From PALSA-607 sp963737705 (GTDB taxonomy: Bacteria > Actinomycetota > Actinomycetes > Acidothermales > Acidothermaceae), in contig CAVTTP010000004.1 in assembly GCA_963737705.1 (NCBI GenBank), positions 310,001 through 374,000 on the forward strand: 64,000 bases of DNA, read 5' to 3'. How positions within the stretch are numbered: the first letter of the stretch is position 1; every line of letters begins with the position of its first letter. The notes under the pieces were generated by a model. The model made no database searches, was not told where the DNA came from, and saw only the letters and a program-made list of their open reading frames with translations. Position numbers and translations under genes: made by a program. Positions 16,214-24,362 of the stretch are shown one piece after another.

Positions 16214-17568
16214 AGCCGTTCATCATCGTGGCGGTCGCTGCCGTGGTCATCTCGCTGCGAGTGAAATTCCACTTGCGCCGGCGTCGCGCTAAGGCGACCT
16301 CCTCGACGCAACCCGAGCCAGGGCAGCCCTCCCCGGGAACCAAAGCTAAGCCGCCGCGGCGTTCCCTGTTGGTGAGTGTGTTCGGTGTTGTGGGTCTCGT
16401 CGCGCAACGAGAAGTGCGCGAACGGATCCGTGGACGCGTTTTCCAAGTCGGAACGGGGATCATTCTGCTCGTGGTGATCGCGGCCATCGTGATCCCGGTG
16501 CTGGCCCGCAGTAAGAGCGAACCTGAGCGAGTTGGTGTCGTCGGCACGCTATCCGCACCACTACGCACCGCGGTGATGGCAAGTGCCGACGCGATCGGCA
16601 CGACCATGACCTTCGTCTCCGAGCCCGACTCTTCGACTGCTGATGCCGACCTTCGGTCAGGCCACGTCGATGTCGTGATCGTCGATGCCCAGCAGGTGGT
16701 CGTGGCCAAGGCGATCACCGCGGGCGACAGCTCTACCACCGCGCAACTCGCGGGAGCCGCGGCCCAGACGCTCGGGACTGCTGCCGCATTCGAAGCGGCT
16801 GGCCTGAACTCGGCTCAAGCCGATGCGATCAGCCATGCAAAACCGGTCCCCCTTGTCGGTCTTCACGCAGCTTCTATCTCGCATCGCAAGCACTCGCCGA
16901 CGTCGGTCGTCACCCTCGTCCTGGTCTTCGTGATGCTGGGGCAGTACAGCACCTGGATCCTCACCGGAGTTGTCGAGGAAAAGACCAGCCGAGTTGTCGA
17001 AGTTCTTTTGGCGGCGGTGCGTCCGGCGCAACTTCTCGGGGGCAAGGTACTCGGGATCGGCCTGGTGGCCGCCGCGCAAGCGAGCGTCATCGTCGCGGTC
17101 GCACTGGGATTGTCTGGAGCCGTGGGGTCTGACCTGCTGCACGGCACAGGGCCCGTCACGGTGCTGGCCGCGTTGCTCTGGCTCGTGCTTGGCTATGCCT
17201 TCTACTGCTGGATGTACGCGGCCGCCGGCTCGACTGTCGAGCGCCAAGAACAGGTGCAGAGCCTCGCGTTTCCGCTCGCGATTCCGGTGCTGGTCGGCTA
17301 CATCAGCTCGCTAACCGTTGCAACCACGGGTACGCCCAACACATTCGTCGACGTACTCGCCTACTTACCGCCGACTGCCCCGTTTGCGATGCCCACGCTC
17401 GTCGGCATAGGCGCAGCAACGTGGTGGGAGTTCGCCATCTCGGTCGTCTTGAGTATTGCCAGCACGGTCGCCGTCGCGCGGCTCGCGACTTCGATCTACC
17501 GGCGAGCCATCCTGCGCACTGGTCGACGCGTGCGCGTCCGGGAGTTGCTGCCAGCTAAGCCGACCTAG
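16210..17568 (+). CDS. ABC transporter permease (NatB-like) with an extra N-terminal segment
   Basis: The 452-residue membrane protein has the NatB/ABC-2 layout: a transmembrane helix near 85-105 (IILLVVIAAIVIPVL), a large extracytoplasmic loop of about 150 residues, then five or six helices from about 235 on, including QYSTWILTGVVEEKTSRV, the typical E-K-x-S-R coupling stretch. Unusually, residues 1-20 form an extra hydrophobic segment, followed by a basic stretch and a Ser/Pro/Lys linker up to about residue 50. Its stop interlocks with the convergent SDR gene in CTAG at 17565-17568. It pairs with the ATPase directly upstream. Confidence 0.88.
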   Translation: MKPFIIVAVAAVVISLRVKFHLRRRRAKATSSTQPEPGQPSPGTKAKPPRRSLLVSVFGVVGLVAQREVRERIRGRVFQVGTGIILLVVIAAIVIPVLARSKSEPERVGVVGTLSAPLRTAVMASADAIGTTMTFVSEPDSSTADADLRSGHVDVVIVDAQQVVVAKAITAGDSSTTAQLAGAAAQTLGTAAAFEAAGLNSAQADAISHAKPVPLVGLHAASISHRKHSPTSVVTLVLVFVMLGQYSTWILTGVVEEKTSRVVEVLLAAVRPAQLLGGKVLGIGLVAAAQASVIVAVALGLSGAVGSDLLHGTGPVTVLAALLWLVLGYAFYCWMYAAAGSTVERQEQVQSLAFPLAIPVLVGYISSLTVATTGTPNTFVDVLAYLPPTAPFAMPTLVGIGAATWWEFAISVVLSIASTVAVARLATSIYRRAILRTGRRVRVRELLPAKPT

Positions 17569-18365
17569 CTTTGCGGGGCCGCTCTGTCGAAGATGTCGAC
17601 GACCATCGGTGCATTCCCGGCGAGCAGGCCACCGTCGACTGTCAGCACCGTTCCGGTGATCCATGACGCCTCGCGTGACGCGAGAAAGGCGACGGCTGCT
17701 GCGACGTCGTCGACGGTGCCCACACGGCCGAGCGGGTACCACTTCGCGATCTTGTCGAGCACGGCCGGGTTGCGCGCCAGCCGGTCGTCCCAGGCTGCGG
17801 TTCGAATGGTGCCGGGCGCGACCATGTTTGCCCGTACCCCGTCGCGTCCGTATCTCACGGCCAGCGAGCGGGTAAGACTCTCGAGGCCGGCCTTGGCGGC
17901 ACTGTAGGCGGCGTTTCCCAGATAGTGAAAGCCGTTCACCGAGCCGATGTTGACGATCGCGCCGGTCCGTCGCGCCACCATGTCGGGCAGCACAGCCTGC
18001 GCGCAGAGGAACGCACCCTTCAAAGTGACGTCGACGTCGCGGTCCCAATCTTCTTCGCTGAGGTCGAGCAGTGGAGTGTCGCCGCAGACAGCGGCGTTGT
18101 TGACCAGCACGTCAATGGGGCCAAGGTTTTCCTTCGCCCAGGCCACCGCGTCGAGCACGCCTGCACGGTCGACGACGTCGACCCGCCGGGCGAGCGCGGT
18201 GTGCCCGTGTTCGCGAAGCTTCGATGCGGTGAGCTCTGCCGACGACGGGTCGACGTCCGCAATGCAGACAGCCGCACCTTCTGTGGCCAGTCGCTCGGCG
18301 ATCGCCCGCCCGATTCCTGAACCACTGCCGGTGACAATCGCGACCTGGCCATCGAAGCGTCTCAT
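17565..18365 (-). CDS. SDR family NAD(P)-dependent oxidoreductase
   Basis: This is a classical short-chain dehydrogenase of normal length (266 residues). The cofactor loop is TGSGSGIG near residues 13-20, followed by an acidic residue after beta-2 (IADVD), which suggests NAD(H) preference. NNAA, the catalytic Ser in NIGSVNG and the YSAAK pair are present. The C-terminal ITGTVLTVDGG is typical. The substrate is unknown. The 42-base gap to the divergent gene at 18408 suggests a shared control region with that gene and the deacylase. Confidence 0.9.
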   Translation of the reverse strand: MRRFDGQVAIVTGSGSGIGRAIAERLATEGAAVCIADVDPSSAELTASKLREHGHTALARRVDVVDRAGVLDAVAWAKENLGPIDVLVNNAAVCGDTPLLDLSEEDWDRDVDVTLKGAFLCAQAVLPDMVARRTGAIVNIGSVNGFHYLGNAAYSAAKAGLESLTRSLAVRYGRDGVRANMVAPGTIRTAAWDDRLARNPAVLDKIAKWYPLGRVGTVDDVAAAVAFLASREASWITGTVLTVDGGLLAGNAPMVVDIFDRAAPQS

Positions 18366-18407
18366 TCACGGCATTAGAGTGTCGCCACCCTCGACTGTCA
18401 AGGATGA

Positions 18408-19682
18408 GTGCCGCCGACGATGGCTGGTAGATCGATCGAGAGCTCGGTATTTGTCGGCGTCGAAGACCTTCGCGGCGAAGGCGACGATGTCGTGCTCGAC
18501 CGGATCGCCAACGAGTTCGGTGCAACAGGTGTGACAGTAGCCGCCGCCTACCATCGCGCCCGCGACCTCACACCACACGGATCACCGCACGTCACGATTC
18601 GCCACGACGGCGTTCATTTCATTCCGGACGACGATCTGTTCGGCGGTCTTCGCCTGCAACCGCCTGTGCAGCAAGGCGCGAACGAGCATCCGCTGCGCTC
18701 ATTGCGGAGGGCAACGTCGCAACGTGGGATGGCCCTTTCTGGTTGGACGGTCTTCTGTCACAACACGACGCTGGGCAAGGCTCACCCCGAATGCACCACC
18801 CTAAATGCTTTCGGCGAACGGGGGTCTCCGGCTGATCTCTGCCCGTCGCAACCCGACGTCCACGCATATGCGCTTGCATTGGCGCGCAACGTTGCGCGAT
18901 TGGGAGTCGACGATGTGGTGGCGGAGTCGCTGCACTTCGGGACGTTCGAGCACGGCTATCACCACGAGCGTTCCTTTGTCACTCTCGGCGGCATCGATCG
19001 ATTTCTCCTAGGGCTCTGCTTCTGCGCGTCGTGCGAGGGCCTCGCAAACGAAAGAGGGGTGGACGCCGAGATGGCGCGCGTCGCGTGCCAGCGGTTGCTC
19101 GCCGCCGTTCTCGACGGGGGCGGACCAAACACAGACGACGTGACCCCGGACAGTGTCGCGATGCACGGAGGCAGCGTCCTGGCCGACTACGCCACCACCC
19201 GCGTCCAGACCGTGACGGAGTTAGCAGCCGCCGTGTCCGACGCAGTGACCGAAGCTGGCTCTCGACTGGTGTTTCTCGATGCAATCGGTGCTGTCAAGGG
19301 CTACGCCAACGGCACTCCAAGCGGTCGACTCGCGGCCGAAGACGCATGGCATCTCGGCGTTGACCCCGTGAGCATCGGTCAACATGTGCCGGCCTACAGC
19401 GTGCTCGCATACGCGCGCGACACCGAACGAGCTCGTGACGATGTTGCGGCGTACCGGGCCGCGCTCGGTGAGGGACCCGAGCTCGGGGTGGTGCTACGTC
19501 CTTGCCTGCCCGATACCGAGTCGGCTGCACAGCTCACGGCCAAGGTTGCGGCCGTGGTCGCCGCTGGGGCTGACGCTGTCGACTTCTATCACTACGGGCT
19601 CGTGCCGCTGAACGACCTGCGCCGCATTCCGGCCGCGCTGAAAGCACTTCGTGACAGCAACGCCGCGGATGGCGCTGGATGA
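18408..19682 (+). CDS. Unrecognised protein, possibly a TIM-barrel glycosidase-like hydrolase, coupled to a D-aminoacylase
   Basis: I do not recognise this 424-residue protein with confidence. Visible blocks are WTVFCHNTTLGKAHPECTTL, LCPSQPDVHAYALALA, ESLHFGTFEHGYHHERSF and LGLCFCASC. Together with regularly spaced beta-strand and helix segments, they recall a TIM-barrel hydrolase with His/Cys-rich active-site or metal loops. There is no signal peptide. It overlaps the next gene by ATGA, so the two products are probably made together; the partner deacylates N-acyl-D-amino acids. The start is GTG 18408 or ATG 18420 (MAGRSIESS); the ribosome binding site AAGGA at 18400 fits neither ideally. The SDR gene is divergent. 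Confidence 0.75.
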   Translation: MPPTMAGRSIESSVFVGVEDLRGEGDDVVLDRIANEFGATGVTVAAAYHRARDLTPHGSPHVTIRHDGVHFIPDDDLFGGLRLQPPVQQGANEHPLRSLRRATSQRGMALSGWTVFCHNTTLGKAHPECTTLNAFGERGSPADLCPSQPDVHAYALALARNVARLGVDDVVAESLHFGTFEHGYHHERSFVTLGGIDRFLLGLCFCASCEGLANERGVDAEMARVACQRLLAAVLDGGGPNTDDVTPDSVAMHGGSVLADYATTRVQTVTELAAAVSDAVTEAGSRLVFLDAIGAVKGYANGTPSGRLAAEDAWHLGVDPVSIGQHVPAYSVLAYARDTERARDDVAAYRAALGEGPELGVVLRPCLPDTESAAQLTAKVAAVVAAGADAVDFYHYGLVPLNDLRRIPAALKALRDSNAADGAG

Positions 19683-21268
19683 CCACGCAGATTCTGACCG
19701 GTGGCACCATCGTCGATGGCACTGGCGCCAACCGCTTTCGGGCAGATGTCACGGTGTCTGACGGGATCATCACCGAAGTAGCGCCGCCGGGCACCGCGGC
19801 ATCGCTAGGCACGCGAGTAGACGTCACCGGCCTCGTAGTCGCGCCCGGCTTCATCGACATGCATGCTCACTCCGATCTTGCCGTGATCAATGATCCTGAG
19901 CACACGGCGAAGGTCTGGCAGGGCGTCACCTGCGAAGTGCTGGGCCAGGACGGCCTTAGCTACGCCCCGGTCACTGATCAGACGCTGCCGCAGATCGTGT
20001 CGCAGATCGCCGGCTGGAACGGCGAACCCGATGTGGAGCCTGACTGGCGAACGGTGGCGCAGTACCTGGCCCGAGTCGACCTCGGAGCACCAGTAAATGT
20101 CGCGTACCTCGTGCCGCACGGCAACGTGCGGATGCAGGTGTTGGGAACTGAGCAGCGTGCGCCGGCACCTGATGAGCTGCAGCGCATGACGGCGATTGTG
20201 AGACAGGGCCTGGCCGACGGTGCCGTGGGCCTGTCGACGGGACTCACCTATACGCCCGGCATGTACGCGGACGACGACGAAATCGTGGCGCTGTGCGAGC
20301 CGGTGCACGATGCAGATGGCTACTACTGTCCGCACCATCGCAACTATGGCCGCTCGGTGGTCCGGGGCTATGAGGACTGCCTGAACATTGCCAAACGCGC
20401 AGACGTCGCACTGCACCTTGCGCATTGTCACGTGAACTATCCGCAGAACGCAGGTCGAGCATCTGAAGTACTCGATGCCATTGGTACGGCCGTCGCGCAG
20501 CACGGGCTCGACGTCAGCCTCGACACCTACCCGTACCTTGCCGGCGCGACCTATCTCGCTGCGCTCTTGCCCAGCTGGGTGCATGCCGGTGGCGCGGATG
20601 CCATTATTTCCCGCTTGCTCGAGCCAGAGACGCGCCGCCGAATCCTCTACGAAATCGAAGTATCAGGATCCGACGGATCGCACGACATGCCAGTCGACTG
20701 GGCGACGATCTCCGTCTCAGGCGTATCCGATCCACGATCGGCGTGGGCAGTCGGCGCGACTATCGCCGAACTCGCTCGTGCTCGTGACGAGGATCCAGGT
20801 GCACTGTTCTGCGACCTGCTGGTCGCTGATCGACTAAGTGTCGGCTGCCTCGTTCACGTGGGCAACGAGGACAACGTGCGCACCATCATGCGGCACCCAG
20901 CACATACCGCCGGTAGTGACGGCATCCTCGTCGGGGCGCGCCCACATCCGCGTGGCTGGGGAACATTTCCGCGCTACCTCGGTACGTACGTTCGCGAGCT
21001 CGGCATTCTCAGTCTCGAGGAATGCGTTGCACACCTGACCTCACGCCCGGCGAAGCGGCTACGGATGACTGATCGTGGCGTGCTGCGAGTGGGCGCCGTG
21101 GCCGACATTGTTGTTTTCGACTCGGACACCGTCACGGCAACAGCGACGTATGAAGAGCCGCGCCGTCAGCCACAAGGGATTCAGCACGTGATGGTGAACG
21201 GCGAGTACACGCTGCGCGACGGCCAACGGACTGAGCGCCTGCCTGGACGCGCGATCCGGCGCGCCTAG
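19679..21268 (+). CDS. N-acyl-D-amino-acid deacylase family amidohydrolase
   Basis: The 529-residue protein follows the D-aminoacylase pattern of the amidohydrolase superfamily. An N-terminal beta-sandwich start (ILTGGTIVDGTGANRF) is followed by the metal motif GFIDMHAHSD. A Cys ligand is in VTCEVLGQDG. Further His ligands occur in HHRNYGRS and LAHCHVN, and the C-terminal catalytic Asp lies in TAGSDGILVG. These enzymes hydrolyse N-acyl-D-amino acids, or related N-carbamoyl or dihydropyrimidine substrates. It is translationally coupled to the unknown protein upstream, which may act on the same class of compound. Its stop interlocks with the VOC gene in CTAG at 21265-21268. Confidence 0.9.
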   Translation: MTTQILTGGTIVDGTGANRFRADVTVSDGIITEVAPPGTAASLGTRVDVTGLVVAPGFIDMHAHSDLAVINDPEHTAKVWQGVTCEVLGQDGLSYAPVTDQTLPQIVSQIAGWNGEPDVEPDWRTVAQYLARVDLGAPVNVAYLVPHGNVRMQVLGTEQRAPAPDELQRMTAIVRQGLADGAVGLSTGLTYTPGMYADDDEIVALCEPVHDADGYYCPHHRNYGRSVVRGYEDCLNIAKRADVALHLAHCHVNYPQNAGRASEVLDAIGTAVAQHGLDVSLDTYPYLAGATYLAALLPSWVHAGGADAIISRLLEPETRRRILYEIEVSGSDGSHDMPVDWATISVSGVSDPRSAWAVGATIAELARARDEDPGALFCDLLVADRLSVGCLVHVGNEDNVRTIMRHPAHTAGSDGILVGARPHPRGWGTFPRYLGTYVRELGILSLEECVAHLTSRPAKRLRMTDRGVLRVGAVADIVVFDSDTVTATATYEEPRRQPQGIQHVMVNGEYTLRDGQRTERLPGRAIRRA

Positions 21269-21693
21269 GCGTTGACGAACTCGGCCACCTGTGTGAGCCG
21301 GAAGCTGTTGCCCGACGGGTCGCGAAACCCTGCATCGATCCCGTACGGACGCTCCTCAGGAACCTCGGTGAACTCCACGCCGCGTGCGCGCAGGCTCTCG
21401 TAGGAAGCCCGGCAGTCGTCAGTGGTGAGGAACACCGTGCCCGCGAACCCCTTAGCCATGAGCTCCCGCACGCCGGCGGCGGTCTCATCGTCCATCACCG
21501 GCGCGCCGGGAATGGCCATGAGCACGATGGCGAAGTCGGGCTGGTCGACGGGGCCTACGGTCAGCCAGCGGAAGTTGCCCATCTCGGCCACGGTCACGTC
21601 GGAGCGGACCTCCATGCCGAGCTTCTTCGTGTAGAACGCGAGCGCTTCGTCCTGGTCATGCACCCACAGTTGAGTGTTGGCGATCTTGTACAC
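21265..21693 (-). CDS. VOC family protein
   Basis: This 142-residue vicinal oxygen chelate protein has N-terminal IANTQLWVHDQDEALAFYT and C-terminal FRDPSGNSFRLTQV, the normal single-domain form. The GTG start at 21693 has GGAGG six bases upstream. The gene starts inside the end of the AraC-type regulator gene (38-base overlap), so the two are one operon. In actinobacteria such AraC-VOC pairs are common and the regulator is presumed to control the VOC gene. The substrate is unknown. Confidence 0.88.
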   Translation of the reverse strand: MYKIANTQLWVHDQDEALAFYTKKLGMEVRSDVTVAEMGNFRWLTVGPVDQPDFAIVLMAIPGAPVMDDETAAGVRELMAKGFAGTVFLTTDDCRASYESLRARGVEFTEVPEERPYGIDAGFRDPSGNSFRLTQVAEFVNA

Positions 21694-22165
21694 GTTGTCC
21701 TCCGGGATCGGGTTTCGGTGTAGCCGACGTTACTGACGCCGGAGCGTTCCCGTCTTCTCGAAACGTGCGCAAGACCGGCCTGCTGTAGGCGCGCACCACG
21801 CATGCCGGCACTCGCGCGAAAGCGACCGCCGGCGGAAAGGATGCCCGGTACACCGTGGGCGTGGTGCCGAACATGCGTCGAAAGCTCGTCGTGAAAGAGC
21901 CGATGCTCGACAACCCGACTGCTACGCAGATGTCGGCAACGGAGTTGTCGGTGTTGCGTAGGAGCGCCGCAGCCCGCTCGAGCCGGCGGGTCAGTAAGTA
22001 CGCGTGTGGTGACTCGCCGAACGCCTTTCTGAACGCCCGGCTGAAGTGCGCCGGGGATAGTCCGGCGGCTGTGGCGAGGGCTGCCACGTCGAGCGGCTCG
22101 GCGTATCGCGCGTCGGCGAGATCCTTTGCGCGCAGCAAGTGTCGGGTGATCGGGATCGCAGGCAT
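21656..22165 (-). CDS. AraC family transcriptional regulator
   Basis: Residues about 5-105 contain the two helix-turn-helix units of the AraC DNA-binding domain: DVAALATAAGLSPAHFSRAF, then ADICVAVGLSSIGSFTTSFR, ending in FGTTPTVYR. There is no separate ligand-binding domain. Only a short C-terminal tail follows, as is usual for the AraC members paired with VOC proteins. The start ATG at 22165 has AAGGG upstream. The last 38 bases overlap the VOC gene, which it probably regulates. Confidence 0.9.
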   Translation of the reverse strand: MPAIPITRHLLRAKDLADARYAEPLDVAALATAAGLSPAHFSRAFRKAFGESPHAYLLTRRLERAAALLRNTDNSVADICVAVGLSSIGSFTTSFRRMFGTTPTVYRASFPPAVAFARVPACVVRAYSRPVLRTFREDGNAPASVTSATPKPDPGGQRVQDRQHSTVGA

Positions 22166-22190
22166 CAGTGCGCCCTTACCCGGCCCGACA

Positions 22191-23402
22191 TCACGGCAGC
22201 TTCACGTGTGCAGGGCTCAGTTCATCGATTGTGCGCACACCAAGTAGCTGCATCGTGCGCCGCACTTCGCGCGACAAGATCTCCACTGCGCGGTCGACGC
22301 CGCGTTCGCCGCCCGCCATCAGGCCATACAGATACGCACGACCGACCAGGGTAGCGCGGGCACCAAGAGCAATCGCAGCCACGATGTCGGCTCCGGCCAT
22401 GATGCCCGTATCGGCCCAGACCTCGGTGCGATCACCGACTGCATCGAGAACGTCGGGGATGAGGCGCAGCGGTACCGGCGCCTTGTCGAGCTGGCGGCCG
22501 CCGTGATTGGACAGCACGATCGCGTCGGCTCCGACGTCGACGACGCGGCGCGCGTCGTCGACGGTCTGGATGCCCTTGATGATGAGCGGCCCATCCCAGA
22601 ACGAGCGCAACCACTCGAGGTCGGCGATCGTCATCGACGGATCGAACAACGCGTCGATGAGTTCGGCGACGGTGCCGCCGGTCTCGGTGAGGGTCGCGAA
22701 CGTGAGCGGGGGAGTGCTGAGCAAGTTGAGCCACCACGCCGGATGCGTGGCCGCATCAAGAACCGTCTTCATCGTGAGGGCAGGGGGAATCGAGAAACCG
22801 TTGCGGGTGTCTCGCAGGCGAGGGCCCGCGACCGGGACGTCAACGGTGAGAATCAGCGCCTCGAACCCGGCCGCCTTCGCGCGGTTCATCAGATCCTCGG
22901 CGGCGGCCCGGTCTCTCCACACGTAGAGCTGAAACCACTTGCGGGCATCGGGCGCTGCGGCTGCGACGTCCTCGATCGACGTGGTGCCCATCGTCGACAA
23001 CGCGTACGGAATGTGCCGGCGCTCGGCGACCCGCACGACGGCGCACTCACCTTCGTGATGCATCGCCCTGGTGAAGCCCGTCGGAGCAAAAGCGAACGGA
23101 AGCGCAGACGGCTTTCCGAGCATCTGCGTCGTCATGTCGGCACCCGACACGTCGCGCAGGATCGACGGCTGGAACTCGACGTCCCTGAAGAGGGCGCGTG
23201 CCCGACGCAAGCTGATCTCGTCGCCTGCAGCGCCGTCGGTGTAGTCGAACACCGAGCGGGGCGTGCGACGGCGGGCGATCAACCGGAGGTCAGCAATCGT
23301 CAGCGCAGCAGCCAGCCGGCGCCGGGTCGGATTGGGGTCGAACGGCTTTGGGCGCAGCAGTGGCTTGAGCTCTTGCCACTTCGGTAGTTGCCGGTCACTC
23401 AC
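22191..23402 (-). CDS. FMN-dependent alpha-hydroxy-acid oxidase/dehydrogenase (LldD-like)
   Basis: The 403-residue protein matches the FMN alpha-hydroxy-acid dehydrogenase family (lactate or glycolate dehydrogenase, mandelate dehydrogenase and the mycofactocin-linked MftD). FMN and active-site motifs are present: FAPTGF near residue 107, YALSTMGTTS, QLYVWRDR, DVPVAG, IIKGIQ, SNHGGRQLD (with catalytic His and Arg) and DTGIMAG. The long N-terminal arm before residue 45 is like actinobacterial LldD2. No mycofactocin genes are nearby, so I cannot choose the substrate. The gene lies 25 bases before the AraC-VOC unit on the same strand and could be co-transcribed with it. Confidence 0.9.
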   Translation of the reverse strand: MSDRQLPKWQELKPLLRPKPFDPNPTRRRLAAALTIADLRLIARRRTPRSVFDYTDGAAGDEISLRRARALFRDVEFQPSILRDVSGADMTTQMLGKPSALPFAFAPTGFTRAMHHEGECAVVRVAERRHIPYALSTMGTTSIEDVAAAAPDARKWFQLYVWRDRAAAEDLMNRAKAAGFEALILTVDVPVAGPRLRDTRNGFSIPPALTMKTVLDAATHPAWWLNLLSTPPLTFATLTETGGTVAELIDALFDPSMTIADLEWLRSFWDGPLIIKGIQTVDDARRVVDVGADAIVLSNHGGRQLDKAPVPLRLIPDVLDAVGDRTEVWADTGIMAGADIVAAIALGARATLVGRAYLYGLMAGGERGVDRAVEILSREVRRTMQLLGVRTIDELSPAHVKLP

Positions 23403-23420
23403 AACGTCAACGTAGCTTGA

Positions 23421-23906
23421 TCACGTCGCCGACACGTCGTCGGCAGCCCGCCGGATCTCGGCGATGTCGATCTTGCTCATGCCGAGCATGGCCTTCATCG
23501 CGCGCTCGGCCCGCCCAGGGTCGGGGTCGCCGAAAAACTCCTCCATGCCGGTGGGGACGACTTGCCACGACAGGCCGAACTTGTCTTTGAGCCAACCGCA
23601 CGGCCCTTCGTCGCCGCCTTCGCAGAGCCGCTCCCAGAAGTAGTCGATCTCGCCTTGGTCTTCGCAGCTGATCTGGAACGACACCGCCTCATCGAACTTG
23701 AACTGCGGGCCGCCGTTGATGCCGACGAAGCGCGTGCCGTCCAACTCGAACTCGACGGTCATCACCGTCCCGGCTGGGCGTGGACCGGCTTCGGTGTACC
23801 GGTTGACGTTGATGACGCGCGAGTTCTTGAAGACGGAGGTGTAGAAGTTCGCAGCCTCCTCGGCCTGGGTGTCGAACCACAGGCTCGCGGTGATCTTGTC
23901 TGGCAT
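23421..23906 (-). CDS. PhnB-like VOC family protein
   Basis: The protein starts MPDKITASLWFDTQAEEAANF, a standard beginning for PhnB/3-demethylubiquinone-methyltransferase-like VOC proteins, and continues with NGGPQFKFDEAVSFQISC and DKFGLSWQVVP. The C-terminal A.KAMLGMSKIDIAEIRRA is also family-typical. The open frame continues upstream to 24065 but lacks similarity there, so I start at ATG 23906, which has GAGAGGG upstream. Despite the family name, no methyltransferase motif is present; function is unknown. It is 15 bases upstream of the FMN oxidase gene on the same strand. Confidence 0.88.
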   Translation of the reverse strand: MPDKITASLWFDTQAEEAANFYTSVFKNSRVINVNRYTEAGPRPAGTVMTVEFELDGTRFVGINGGPQFKFDEAVSFQISCEDQGEIDYFWERLCEGGDEGPCGWLKDKFGLSWQVVPTGMEEFFGDPDPGRAERAMKAMLGMSKIDIAEIRRAADDVSAT

Positions 23907-24033
23907 CGCAGGTTCGCCCTCTCTGCTGCGGCGGGACGGGTCTACCGACCCATGCTCCACCCATCGAGACTGTTCCACCCATTCAGACGGTCCATGCCTG
24001 CCGAACTCATCGCCGTCCGGCCGAGACGTGGCG

Positions 24034-24330
24034 CTAGGTGGTGGTCGCAGCTTGGGCGTCGGCATGCGCCTGAGCGATCTGCTCAGCGGTGCATGCGCCG
24101 CTGCCGGGATGGGTCGGATGATGCTTGCCGCAGGTGATGTACGGCGTGCCCTCGACGTGGTGCAGGCCCACCCGGTAGCAGCCCTTGGCGTGGCAGTTGA
24201 TCTTGCGCCACACGACCGCGAGGATCGCGAGTTCGCTCAGACAACTACCGAAGCCGCCCCAGAAGAGGTACCACCGGCTGTTGCCGTTGTAGACACCGAT
24301 GAAGGTCAGGAAGTCGTTCAGGAGGTTCAT
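24034..24330 (-). CDS. Small membrane protein with Cys/His-rich tail (phage-like, unknown)
   Basis: The 98-residue protein has a hydrophobic helix at about residues 22-41 (YLFWGGFGSCLSELAILAVV), then a probable metal-binding tail with CHAKGC, a GLHHVEGTPY stretch and CGKHHP, followed by an Ala/Gln-rich end. This arrangement recalls small proteins of actinobacteriophages and prophages, but I cannot name a family. There is no good ribosome binding site. A TAACTT element about 12 bases upstream of the ATG would suit a leaderless transcript. No other phage genes are nearby, so it may be a remnant or a domesticated gene. Confidence 0.65.
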   Translation of the reverse strand: MNLLNDFLTFIGVYNGNSRWYLFWGGFGSCLSELAILAVVWRKINCHAKGCYRVGLHHVEGTPYITCGKHHPTHPGSGACTAEQIAQAHADAQAATTT

Positions 24331-24362
24331 GCGTCGAAGTTATCGCGCGGCAATCGGATTGC

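Noticed and set aside
22503..23387. Long open frame (about 294 codons) on the plus strand opposite the FMN oxidase gene
   Set aside because: It is the high-GC antisense shadow of the oxidase gene, rich in Arg/Gly with no family signature and no ribosome binding site.
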